Shown: positions 1 to 11,645 of the stretch, piece by piece | Layout of the letters: every line of letters starts with the position of its first letter | How positions within the stretch are numbered: position 1 is the stretch's first letter | Origin: Sisyra terminalis | Lineage: Eukaryota; Arthropoda; Insecta; Neuroptera; Sisyridae | DNA: 64,000 bases | Direction of reading: 5' to 3' | NCBI GenBank assembly: GCA_958496175.1 | Contig: OY292275.1 | Coordinates: 7,502,001 to 7,566,000 of the forward strand | Notes under the pieces: generated by a model | Told to the model about the DNA's origin: nothing | What the model saw: only the letters and a program-made list of their open reading frames with translations | Database searches by the model: none | Program-made: the position numbers and the translations under genes

Positions 1-1542
1 TTCTAGAATAAGGTTTCATCATTCTAGGGGATTGTACTAGATATGTTACGGACCTTTGACCCGGATTTCGAAAGATATGAACTTCCGAATTCGATTTCGG
101 TTCCGTACATTTTAAAATCGGAGGTAAAGCTACTATATTATGCTTAGAGAAAAAAAATACTATTCTCAGAGTTATTATTTATTTTTTTATTAATTTATTG
201 GTCCTATCATTTATATTTAACTGATTATTTCATTATAAGTTTCATACAGGTAGACAATAATAAAATTATTTGAAAAAAATGAATATGCTATAGTTCTTTT
301 TTGGCAGCCATTTTTAAAGTGGTGGTTGGACATATTTTAATAAAAAAGGTGGTTTACGGAAATTTTAATTGCTAAATTACTTTTGACGATATTGGAATAG
401 TTCTCAAAACCAGTATGTTAAGCATAATATAAAGTTTTAATTTTCCTACCATGAAAGTCAATCAAACTTATTCTGCAAAAATTTTGTAAAAATCATGTAC
501 TTTTTAAGACCATAACGTTTTACGAAAGAATAGAGACTCAGTAATGGTATATTTTTGTGTTGAACACTTTTTAGAGCTTGAAAAAAGTAACCGAAAACCT
601 TAAACCTGTTGGGAACTTAAAATTAAAAAGTCAGGAAAAAAATTTTGACCAATAATTTCTTGAAATGGTTTGACCCTAATCTAAGGAACAGTTTTTAATG
701 TTATACTTCTGATTTTATTAGATCCACCCTTAACTTATGTATAACTTCATACAGTAATATCGACTTAATTTTCCATTCCAACTAAGACTCCGAATAATCA
801 AATTTAAAATTTTAGTTTTCGATAAAACCAAATCCCTCTAGCATCCCTAGTTGATCCCTTTAGTTAGACGACTTGCTACGTCGGTGCATTATACTATTTA
901 TAGATGCACAATTTTTGTGGAAGGCACAAAGATTTTAGGATTGAAGCCTTTTTATGTTTTTCTTCTAAAAAAATATTTTTATATAAAACAAAGTGTTAGT
1001 TAGAATATTTATAACTGAAGAATGGTTGGATCGATTTTCATTTTCATCTATGATTTGTTGGATTCGTCTACTCCTAAGTTAACAGTATAACTATCAGAAT
1101 ATCTGGACAATTATGAATAAATTGCGCTTTTAAATTGATTAAGTTCGATATATTCCGCAATTATTTGCTCACAACACGCATTCTTATACTTTATTTATAA
1201 TCATTAATGCTTATGGTTTGCGAAAAACGTATAACAACCGTTTGGATTTGATTATTTTACTTATTGTATTTAAGTGTCAAATATATAATTTAATTCATGT
1301 TTTGCGTGTTATTAATAAATCTTATTGTGAGAGTATTATTATGAACAATACCGCGACCTAAAATATCTAATATTTCTAATACGTCAATAAAATAAAACCA
1401 ATCTTCGTAATATTTTTCGTGCTAATATTTATAGAATTATGACCAAAATGGTAAAAAGATTTCTGGAATATTTATTTCTATTTAGCAAATGTAAATAGTA
1501 GTAAAAGGGTAGAAATTATTTATAAAATCAAAAACATTACAA
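1..1542. other. Non-coding AT-rich sequence, probable ft intron
   Basis: No credible coding frame is seen. The only structured piece I can point to is a copy of a dispersed repeat at about 288-425, listed separately. The interval is probably intronic to the Fat-type gene whose first visible exon begins at 33146, because that exon starts in mid-protein. This is inference; an intergenic origin cannot be excluded from the window alone. Confidence 0.4.
288..425 (+). repeat. Dispersed repeat, copy 1 (partner at 20829)
   Basis: This stretch aligns by eye with 20829-20966 in the same orientation. Shared landmarks in the same order are a TATAG block, a TGGCA block, a GTGGT block, an AAAAAGGTGGT block, ACGGAA or GCGGAA, and TTTAATTGCTAA. 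The copies are clearly diverged (my rough impression is three quarters identical). No coding frame or terminal repeat was found, so the class is unknown. Confidence 0.55.
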
Positions 1543-1990
1543 GAAAGTCAAAATCACCAAAACTATTATGGGTGCCAGGTCACAAAGAGGGTCACTAGAG
1601 GGTGGACAAATTATTAAAAAAAAAAAAACACAATTTTAAACCTTGATTTGTCATTTTTAAACCGGAAAAAAGATCAATATATTTACAAAGAAATGAAGAA
1701 TATATCAAAAAAAGAGAAACTAATTCATAAAACAACTCCTAATATAATAACATATTGTAGGATGGATTAAAGACTATGGTTCACTCCAAACTATAGCACA
1801 GAAAGGATCAAAATAATTACCAGAATAAGATCGGGATCATCATACTAGCACATTCAAATAGCTACATTACGCTAATGCAAAAAAATAGGTCACCTTAACC
1901 ATGTGATTAAATGTTAAATTTTTAAAAAATCATAGAAATATTCAATTAAGAAAAGCACTGAAGAAAACAGGATCATTCCCAAAAAACATC
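1543..1990 (+). pseudogene. LINE relic, RNase H region of a non-LTR retrotransposon
   Basis: From 1557 one frame reads PKLLWVPGHKEGH, a stop, then RVDKLLK. LLWVPGH followed by a G..GN..AD..A pattern is the hallmark of the RNase H domain carried by I-, R1- and Jockey-type LINEs. In another frame at 1801-1848 ERIKIITRIRSGSSY resembles the segment that follows RNase H in those elements. Stops and frame changes show it is dead. The reverse transcriptase part is not recognisable upstream, so this is a 5'-truncated or badly decayed copy. The exact clade is not assigned. Confidence 0.6.
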
Positions 1991-2989
1991 CAGTCCTTGA
2001 CTAATAGCAACCATAAGAGCAAATTGGCTAAAACAATATAATTTTGAGGGATACAAAGTCAAAAATGAAAATGGATTTAGAAATATCTCATAAATATGTA
2101 AGATTTAATGAATTTTTACATGCCTATGGGTTTTAATATGTACAATGTTCTTATAGGTATAAATCTTAATATGCAAAATAAATGTATATTTAAAAAAACG
2201 CACTTATTTTTTTATAATCATGCATAAGTATGTGAAATTAATTAAATCCATATTAATAATCAAAAATGTGGCAATATTACCGATAGCTAGCAATATTTTA
2301 GGTGGTACGAAGTTCACTGGACTCCCTATGTTTGTATAAATAAATGTACATAACTATTTAGTATATTATGAGTAATGATTAAAATTGTATTTACATTAGA
2401 GGGACATACTATTTGTAGAAGGGGTTCACCACAAAAAAAGTTGAGAAACACTGATATAAATCAACTAATTTATAGATATTTTAGCTTAAGTTGAAAAACG
2501 AGGTTCATTAAAAGTTGTTGCTTACCACACAGGGTTGGGTACCGCAGATTTATTGTATTAGTTTTCAATATCTATTTATTTTCATAACTTGATTTTCATA
2601 TAAGGACAAACACGTCAATGAGTTACAGATACATAATTAGTCTTCATCATTGGCTGATAAGAGCTCCAGACCACTAATTTTCAATCATTAACACTATTTA
2701 AAATTGATATTTAAGAGCGGAAATTTGATAGTTCTGTAACGCTTATACAAACTTTAATAATGTATCCGAAACTAGGTATCCGTAAACTAGGGAAATAAAA
2801 ATTGAAAAAAAATATCTAAGACTCAATTAAAAAAAATCTAGACATGTACGTGTTAAAGGGATTGAAAGATATGGACATGTTTTTGACATGTTTGTAACTA
2901 TAATTGGCGTAGATTCTCTAGAAAAAAAATCTGGATTTTCTTTGTTTGGAAAGAAAATTAAGACATAAATCTTCATAGTTTGAGATCAA
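1991..2989. other. Non-coding sequence with a possible hAT terminus
   Basis: No gene is seen. Around 2435-2453 the sequence TTGAGAAACACTG has the look of the right terminal repeat of a hAT-type MITE, but no matching left end or 8-bp target duplication was found, so the element is not delimited. Confidence 0.3.
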
Positions 2990-3721
2990 GGCACACAATC
3001 GACCTTTCTATGCGAGCGACGTTAGCTCTTCACGTCGAAGCCGATGACAAATGTCTCGTCAATTTCTCATTTATGTCTCATGTCCAATGCAAATGTGAAC
3101 CAAATCACCGAAATTGGTCGTCATAAATAAATTAATAACATCGCTCGTCCATAATTATTAATTAAAAAATATTAATTTTCCGAAAATAAATATAATAATC
3201 TTGCGAATCAAAACCACGTGTTTCACATATTATATTGAGTTATTACGTTTAATTATTATTAAACTTCTAGACGCCCAAACAATTCAATTTAATGATAATA
3301 ATCGGCATACACTTAAGAAAAAAAGTATACGGCCCGAGTACGGTGTGAAATATTTATAAATTGCCTATTACCGCAGTCTTCAGCGCATTTAATTGTCTTC
3401 TTTAATAGAATATAAAAATCCACCCACGTAATTATCGTGTTTTACCAAATAAAAACCTATCTCGCTTTTTCAAAACTGGCAAATGTGTGCGTTAAGTGTA
3501 CCATAGAGGCATAGACGCTCAAGAATTGTATAATTAATGTCCAACGAGTTCACGGAACTAATTAATAACAATGAAGATGAAAAGAAGTGCTTATTAAATT
3601 TTAAACATTTGCAAGAGTTAACATATTTCAGATTCGTTTTCTTTTTGTTTGCAAAACAGCAAAGGAATCTTTTCGAGAATAATTCAAAATATTTTCGTCG
3701 TGGAAATATGAAGACATATAA
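2990..3721. other. Compositionally complex non-coding island, possible promoter or enhancer
   Basis: Base composition is visibly less AT-rich than the surroundings and there are few homopolymer runs. A TATTTATAAATT box at about 3350-3361 precedes CAGTCTTCAG by roughly 25 bases, which would fit a TATA plus initiator arrangement reading right, towards the signal-peptide-like frame at 3722. This is a pattern match only; TATA-like strings are expected often by chance in AT-rich DNA. Confidence 0.2.
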
Positions 3722-4000
3722 ATGAAATGGCTCAGCGCCCCACAGCCCCCCGGATGGCTGAAGATTTTGATAGCATTAGTGGTTCGGCTGTTAATAATAA
3801 TGACCCGGGCCTCGGCCGAGCTTATTGCATTCTACAACAGTTGTCGATTTTGAGTAGCCACTTTTTATATGAAAGAATCAGACGACTTCGTCCAAGACAA
3901 AACGACCCGGCCAAGCCTAAGAGCGATTTTCTCAGAAATGTTGGCCGCAACGAACGGCATGGCAGACAAATACATACGTACAATGTACAGCCATAGTTGA
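3722..4000 (+). pseudogene. Signal-peptide-like reading frame with one internal stop
   Basis: An ATG at 3722 opens a frame of 93 codons that is interrupted once, by TGA at 3851-3853, and ends at TGA 3998-4000. The first 32 residues start MKWLSAPQPPGW, continue with a hydrophobic stretch (LKILIALVVRLLIIM) and end RASA, which looks like a cleavable signal peptide. After the internal stop come FVQDKTTRPSLRAIFSEML and DKYIRTMY. Local G+C is higher than in the flanks. A second frame starting at 3727 is open for 89 codons without interruption but shows no recognisable features. It could be a decayed exon of a secreted protein, a first exon whose donor I cannot place, or chance. No family is assigned. 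Confidence 0.3.
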
Positions 4001-5929
4001 GGGATATTTGTATACAATAACCATCCGACCTTATAAATTTGTTATAAAACATCACTCTATTGTTCTGTGTCGTTTCTAATGAACGTTCCGTTTAAGTGCA
4101 CATCCAATACGTCTAACGCTTACAATTTTCTCCACTAAACAAATTCCTCCTGCAATTACTAAATCATACCGACCAAATCCATAGATTTTTCAACTGGCAA
4201 ACTTGCAAGCTTAGATTATGATTAGAGGCCAAGATTGTGTGCACAAATACACAAACATCCGAAGAATGGAATTTGCGGAATTTCTCGAACTCATTCCATT
4301 TGAAACAAACCATCGTCGTCGATAGTTTTCTAAGATATTCATAACATTTTCAAAACCTGTCCAACGACGGGCAACAAACGCGACGAATTAACTCACGATA
4401 CGTTTTACGAAAAACCTTGTCGTTAAAATCCAAATTAATTATTGCGCACAAAAATGATAAAAAAATCCACGTCATCTTCATCGGTTCTTTGTCTTTGTCA
4501 TTATGTACGCACTGATATATATCATCATAGGCATTGGGATTAATATCGGACCAAGAAAGATGAAGCATATAAACCAGTAGAATTTCGACATGATTTTTAA
4601 ATTAAAACTGATTAAACGGTTGTATGTTTCTCTGAATTCAGGCCAAACAATAAAACTTTTTAATAAAATCATGAGATAAATGTCTACAAATGTCTCCTTA
4701 TAAGTATCTTTTAACAAATCTAGAATTCTTCAACATTTATCCAATAATTACTTAGAACCATTAATTGTAAATACTAATAACTATTCTATTCCTAATACTT
4801 TCCAATACAGACAACTACAAATATTAAATCTTGCAATTCCTCAATCCATAAAAGTTGACTAATAAACAAATACCTGAAAAAGCCAAAAGTAGCTCTTATA
4901 ATTTTTACCATTATATTTTACGGTAACCACTACAAATTCCTTTCTTATTAACTCCAAATGTGAACTTAAGTCGACTGAAATTTTCCTCTTTTCACATATT
5001 CTATATTCACTTATATGATGCTAAGTGATAAAAATTAATGAGCTTATCTAATTTAGATCTCTTTAAATGATAATTTTTTTTTACATTTGGATAAGCTAAT
5101 TTTATAAATTAAATAAACACTGCATAAAATGCTAATAATTCTATAAATTACATTATTACTATATTCTCTTTAATGGTGTGATTTTTAGATTCCGTGATAT
5201 AATTGGAACTAATGTCCGTATTATGGAACTTTCATTTTATTCAATTTAAGTTCCTGAAAAATCATATACATAGCATTAATTCAAATTCAATTTGCCGCAA
5301 AGTTTACATGTTTTGTTATTTCCAAGAAAATAGTTTTAGGTTGAATATAATTGAAGATTGATTTTGTCTTTGAAAGATATAACTGTTTTATTATATGTAG
5401 ATGGTAGATATGTGTATATTCTTAATAGCAAAGGCTTAGGTATATAAAACCGGTGGAAAAGAACAGAAAATTCTTCGACTTACTGATTTATAATATTTAC
5501 GATAATGTTAATAAAATAATTAGCATTATTTATTGTACGCAGTCAAATATAATATCTTTATTGAGTTGTAATTTTTTTTTTTATAAGCACAACAAGAAAG
5601 AATTCTATTATTAAAAGTATTTCGTGATTGTTTCTTCAATTAAAATATGAATAGGTGTAATATATTTCAATTTGTAAGACTATTTAGAACATTATATTTT
5701 CACTGAACTTTTATTTTTATTAGTTTTACTTTTAATCTTTTGCTTCTTCCATAATATTACCAACAAAACCTGCGGATGTAATATTTCAACAGCCAAATAA
5801 GTTCCTCTTATTCTAGGCATTTTTGTTGCCTATTCCTTATTGTATTATTCATTATTACTCGGTCCGTATATAACATGGAAAAAATAAACATGTTTCTAAA
5901 AATAAGTATGTTTTCCTAGGCATGACCAG
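4001..5929. other. Non-coding AT-rich sequence
   Basis: Short frames on both strands are of low complexity and match nothing I recognise. No repeat structure with identifiable ends was found. Confidence 0.4.
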
Positions 5930-5935
5930 TGATGT

Positions 5936-6886
5936 ATTTACGCCTAGGCCCGTGAAGTCCGGGCCTAGGACTTTAGGATTTTAGGGGCGATATAATTTTC
6001 GGAACACTTAAATTTTAAAGGCGAAGATTCGCTATGCATATATGGAATATCTTTGGTAAAGTATAGTAAATATTTTTTTCTAGAATTACTTTCCAATTTA
6101 TCTCATTTTTCAATTGTTAAATTACTGGCAATTAGACAACTGCCATTCCAGGGACATTCAGAACAAGTTAATGGTAATTTTTTAAGAACCGTAGAACTTT
6201 ATACTAAACTCGATTCTTTTTTGTCAGAACATTTAAAATCCTTTTCGAATCATGATAGTCGAAATTCGTCGTACTTATCTAAAGTAATCTAGAATGCTTA
6301 CGATTTAGAAGAAATCTTCGTAAATGAATGTATTCTCGTTCATTATCTTCTTAAAGATTCAATACTGAAGATATCCAAAAATATATGGAATATATTGCGT
6401 CACGGAATCTTTGAGATGTGTACCCTAATGTTGATATTGCTCTGTGCGTTCTTTGAATCCCAAATTGTTCAGGAGAATGATATTTTTCCACCCTGGAAAA
6501 AATGAAAAATTACTAATGGTTGAAGTATGAACTAAGATTTACTTAATGTCCTGGCATTGTTATCTATTATACCTCAATTGGTGGAAGAAATCGATTACGA
6601 TGACATAATCTACGTTTTCGCGCAACCAAGGCTAGAAAGAAAAATGTTATATCATAAGTGGTTAGCTATATTAATATTTGAAAAGTATTATTGAAATTAA
6701 TAAATTATATTTAAAAAAAATATATGTAAATTCATTAAAAGTTTTGTTCAAATTAATAAAAATTGATTTATGATATAAATATTTGAAAATTTAATGTTTT
6801 ATCTGGATAACCACCTTGTTATGGAACAACAAGGGCAGCATATCGAATAGGGCCTAGGACGGCATCGGCCCTAAATCCGCCACTTG
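5936..6886 (+). mobile_element. hAT-type DNA transposon relic with decayed transposase
   Basis: The ends are imperfect inverted repeats: CCAGTGATGTATTT on the left, and on the reverse strand of the right end CAAGTGGCGGATTT. The motif GGGCCTAGGAC occurs near both ends. GCATGA flanks both sides (5930-5935 and 6887-6892), compatible with a worn 8-bp hAT target duplication. Inside, the frame at 6053-6289 reads RQLPFQGHSEQVNGNFLRTV and later YLSKVI, the pattern of the hAT transposase segment RGH.E..GNF....YLS. Near 6530-6670 a further piece, FAQPRLERK, follows a conserved-looking PQLVEEI. Stops and frameshifts make it non-functional. Confidence 0.7.
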
Positions 6887-6892
6887 GCATGA

Positions 6893-9800
6893 TTACATAC
6901 CTATACTATATGTATTAGTATATTATTGAATCAGAAAAATCATCCTTATTGTAATTACCTTTAAGATTCAAATTCGCCTACATTTTAAATCATCCTTGCT
7001 CATTAAAACAATGGCAATACACCAACATCCCAATTTTCCAGAAAAAATCATCAAAAGGAATGGATTTAACTTTAAAATTAATTTTCCCGAAACAAATTTA
7101 AGCTCACAAACCAAAAAAAAACACTTAAAATATCATCCCAAATGAAATAAATGACATTTGATAATGATTGAATACGTAATGGCTTCCGCATGCCAATGTG
7201 CCAATGACCTTCATAACTCAAAATTGCACTTCCGAATTTTGGAAAATTCATTGCGAAAACTCGAGAAACTTAAGTGAAAATTATATCAAACCAAAGTTAA
7301 TATCACCAATAATGCTTTGTTAACAATTTAATTGTAACCGAACGATTTTTTATTGCATTTTTTGCGAATTAATTACACAAAAATTGATATAACATAACGC
7401 GGATGTACCGAGTTGCGTCACTGACTTGCACTTGTTTTTTTTGGTTTTCTTTGGAATCCGATCGAAAAATCGATTGGCAATACAATAGGAAAAAATAAAA
7501 TCACTAGATTCTATTATCGAATATTGAAAATTCATTGCGTAGTAATTTTAATGAATTTGAATTTAATGGATTTTTTTTGCATTTCTTTCTTCTTCTAAAA
7601 ACTTGATTTTTAAATAATCATTATTAAAAATATATTAAGTTAATATTAATTATTGTTTTGTTAGTTTTTTTTCCCGATAATTAAAATAAAATGAATTAAA
7701 ATTCTTTATTTTTAATATTTTAAATGCAAAATAAATGTTTACCCACAACTAGTACTTTCCTTAAAAAACTAAACTACTGGACCAATCTTGATAAAATTTG
7801 GCTAAAAGGTTGCTCAAATTCTAAGAAAAAATATAAGCTACAAAAATCTCACCTCTAAAAAAGAGTTCGCCCCTAAAAGCGCTTCAAATTACAATTAAAA
7901 TGTGTACCCAAATTTGACCGTTTTCGACGTTGATTGTTTAGTTCATAAAATTTGAATTTGTATGTTATTGGATTATTGACTAAAAAAATAACTGCCAACT
8001 TCAGTTTTGGACAATATTCAACCCTCAAACAGGTCAAAATTAATAATTAAACTGTTTCATTTTTTATACTACGTTCTTTTTTCTTCAATGGATTTAAAAC
8101 TTGGTACTTTGGCCTATTAATAACGGTTGTGAAATTTAGTGTTTAATCAACTACGATTTATTTGTTTCTACAAATACATCCATAAGTAACAAAGAAGCCA
8201 AAAATGGAAAGTCAGTAAAATTTGTTATCTTTGATTTAGAGATTAGATTTGAAAATTTATGAACATTTTCATGCTGTTTAGATTTTTCGATTGACCTCCT
8301 TATATTGATTTGTGAGACCAATTTACGTCATAATATGAAACGTTATTTTCAAATAGAATAAAAGTTATGTTACGCCTAACGCCAATTTCGAGACTGATGA
8401 GTTCTACTCGAAGAGTTCGATGTTTTGCGTACCAACAATATTTATTCTTGTAGTAGTACTCCGTACAATTTATTCAATATTTTATCTATAGAATCTAATA
8501 TGATTTTGCAATACTGACAACAAAACGGTATGTGTATACGTCAGCCGTAAGCCAAGTTTTGTCAGTACGGGAATTTATAAACGGTTATTATTTGAATGAT
8601 TATTAAGTGATATTTTGCCTTAAAAATATTCACCTCAACTACACGGAGAATTGACGAAGTAGGTTATTTAAGTAATGTAGAGGCTGATTCAAAACTGGAT
8701 GAATTATCGGATATTTTGGATTAACATTTTTTCTCTTCAAATATATCCCCTTAAGTACATGGAAACATTAGGAAGACGAACTCTATACTTTAACATGATT
8801 AACTTCACTCATTATCCAGGAATAGATTGTTGGTTTAACGAGAAAACATTTTTATGGAGAAAACCAAGAATTGTTTTAATCTGAAGAAAAGGATCCTAAA
8901 TTTTGAATACTGAGTTTTGAATCAGGCTGTATACCTGGAAAACAGTAGGTAACTGTGCTAGCTTAACTAAAATCATGTTAAAGTTCCAGTTTACCAAAAT
9001 GAAATTTCAACGCAACCGAATCCAATTTAGTTCCGACCAAATCGTGATTTTTAATTTATTAAATTGCCATTTACACAAAATAGCTCAGAAACAAGTTATT
9101 GGAACTTCAATAATAGTTTCGACGAAAAGATTTATTAGGTCGTTTTTTTTTTTTTTGAAACTGTGATTTCTAAAATTGACTTTCAAATGTTACGAAAAAT
9201 TAATCAGCAATAGGTTACTCATACTGATAGTTGTGAGTAGTCGTTGCGTTCGTATATCATTTCGTTTTGATACGCTAATTGCCTTATTATTTTAATTTTA
9301 TAAATATTTATGTTTATTTTTTGTGAACAATCTTGAGGTAATCGTGCATTACTTAATCGAAACACTTAAACGATTCCGTGGCCAACCCTATGTTTACTGT
9401 CTGTATTTACAAAAGTCAATATCGATCAAACTAAATTTAGAACAAAGATACTCAAAATTAATTTGGTTTTAGGCAGAAAAGCATAAATTATCATTTTATT
9501 ACGAACAGTGTTGTGTATTAGAAGAATAAAAAAAAATGTACCTATGATTCCATCATCATATTATGTGTGTATATGTGTGTGTTGTAGGATTTTTTTCGTT
9601 TTGATTTTGATAAATAACACAAATAGCTTCGGTTGTAATTTTGCTCAATCGCCCACGTAGGACCTTGCGAACGCAGTGGAGTGGTCGCCTAAAGCGCGTT
9701 CAACAGCAAAATTGCCGTGTGATGGCTTTTAGTCGATTAATAATAAAACTTGTAATTTTCTTACATATTTTTTTTTTTCACTTTAAACTTTAAAAGACGC

Positions 9801-10567
9801 CACAAAATTTCCATAAAATGACATGAGATTAAAAATGAAAATGTGAACTTTAAACAAATAGTAGATATACTAAAAACCATAAGAACTGAGAACCATCAAT
9901 CATAATGTACTAAATTGCATAAGTTTTCCTACTTTATGTAAAAGCTATTTGTTATATTCACTTTGAATTTCTCAACAAATTGATTTCTTGTTTCATGAGA
10001 GAAACGGGAAACGATGATCTGATATGAATTTCCATCCCTGAGTCCTTTTTGCCTCCGATTTAGCTTATTTATTTTGTACCTTTATATGCAGACTTCAATT
10101 ATACCCTAAGTAGTTTATTTAGGATTGTAACTCTCGACTTCGTCTGTATGACTTATTGACAAATCGATATTCTTTTTTCTAAAGGATAAATCATGATGAC
10201 TGTTACATTTCCTACTAAAAAATTGCTCACTTCTTCAAAGCATGATTTTTTACTTCTGGGAAAATATATATCGTACAAAACTAATACTTTTAATAAATAA
10301 AACGTTATAATCTTTACTATTATTATTTAAATCCCTATCCAAAGGCATTCTTTCACGGCTATGCAAGATATGCCTTTTCTTATTTTTCGTTTACAATATA
10401 CCACAAATATACCTTTATTATAGTGAGTAGATCAATGAGTTAATCAATTGAGTCATTTCCTCAAAATTGGTGGATTCGTTCTACAGTCAACAGAAGATAT
10501 CTAATAGAATATTTTTCCAAAAATCAATTGTACAAATATGTGCAGTACACTTTATGGATTTTAAACT
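6893..10567. other. Non-coding AT-rich sequence with minor repeats
   Basis: No gene is supported. Around 7740-7900 phrases such as GGACCAATCTTGATAAAATTT recall dispersed insect repeats, but no boundaries are visible. A GTGTGTATATGTGTGTGT microsatellite lies at about 9564-9583. A small inverted repeat at 9637-9716 is listed separately. Confidence 0.4.
9637..9716. repeat. Short inverted repeat of about 80 bp
   Basis: AATTTTGCT near 9637 is answered by AGCAAAATT near 9706, and both arms continue into G+C-rich sequence with partial complementarity (CGCCCACGTAG against CGCCTAAAGCG). It may be a tiny MITE or the tip of a larger element. No target duplication was identified. Confidence 0.35.
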
Positions 10568-10839
10568 GTGAATTCTGGCGAACTCAAATTTTTTATAACT
10601 CTATTAGAACAAAAAATTGTTCCAAATATTCGTCAAACTTTTCCAAATCGATCTAATGGTTCATTGGTTTCAGTAAAATTTCCAAACTCTTCAAATAACA
10701 TCTTAATATTTGTTACAATGAACAATTTAATTAATATTACTAGTGTATACTTTAACGGTAGTATAAAACGGATGTTTTTTTCGAAGTTCATGTTTGCCTT
10801 GGCAGCACTATTTTTTTTGTACCTCAATTATTTGGCATT

Positions 10840-11150
10840 TGGCTCCAAAAGGATAGAACCACATGGCATATAGTGCGCCATACAATTAATTTACTTGAAT
10901 AAATTTTTTATAAACGAACAATTTCACGTAATGGTCCTATTAATTGGCCATCAAGATCATGAGACCTTCCCCTTTTAGATTCTTTTCTTTGGGGATATGC
11001 AAAGTCACTTATTTGTGCCGATAAACCCGAAATAATTGAAGATTTAGAATACAACATTCGGTAAGTTACTCTTGAAATACGACCGCAATTACTGCAAAAA
11101 GCACGTAAAAATTGGACCTCCGGAGTGCGCCATCTATGAGCCAGTTGCGA
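10840..11150 (+). pseudogene. Tc1/mariner-like transposase relic, C-terminal part
   Basis: From 10840 the sequence reads WLQKDRTTWHIVRHTINLLE, a stop, then IFYKRTISRNGPINWPSRS; further on come FLWGYAKSL, then ADKPEIIEDLEYNIR. This matches the catalytic-core and tail pattern W.QQDGA..H ... ISR.GD..WP.RSPDL...DFFLWGY.K of a DDE transposase family frequent in arthropods. The usual DGA..H has become DRTTWH, and at least two in-frame stops occur. Only the C-terminal third is recognisable; ends and target duplications are not visible. Confidence 0.75.
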
Positions 11151-11412
11151 CTATCACATGGCCAAAACCATTTTTAAGCTTTAATGGAATAAAATTACTT
11201 TTCCAATAAGGCCAGTTTCATTGCTGTTAAAGCTATTTTTCTTTGGTTTATTTTAACTTAAAGTTGCGAACCTCTTAAAAATCATCCATTGAGGTTTGTT
11301 TTGTTGAAGGATTGAAGTTAATCACTTTAAAAAAGGACATTTTACCGATAAATAGATCAGAAAATTAGTTAGTTATTTTATCATTTCATTTTAAATTTCA
11401 ATTCATATACAG

Positions 11413-11637
11413 CAGTGGTTCCTAACCTTTTTCAGCCGCGGACCCCCAAGAAAATCAAGCATAATTGCAAGGATTCCTGAGTGAAAAAAAGGTGCAATTT
11501 TCGGACAATATTATATTGTAGTATTCCTTCATTAAATTAAAAAACAAAAAACAAACTTTTTCAAATGGGATCGCGGACCCCCAAACATAGGCTCGCAGAC
11601 CCCCAGGTGTCCGCGGATCACAAGTTAGGAAACAATG
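11413..11637. mobile_element. hAT-type MITE, 225 bp, with perfect target duplication
   Basis: The element begins CAGTGGTTCCTAACC and ends, read on the reverse strand, CATTGTTTCCTAACTTG. It is flanked by identical 8-bp copies of ATATACAG at 11405-11412 and 11638-11645. The interior carries GCGGACCCCCAAG-type blocks near both ends, as in hAT MITEs with CAGTGGTTC tips. There is no coding capacity, so it would depend on a transposase supplied elsewhere. The intact duplication argues for moderate age. Confidence 0.9.
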
Positions 11638-11645
11638 ATATACAG

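Noticed and set aside
2435..2453. Complete hAT MITE ending in TTGAGAAACACTG
   Set aside because: No left end or 8-bp duplication could be found, so only a possible terminus is noted.
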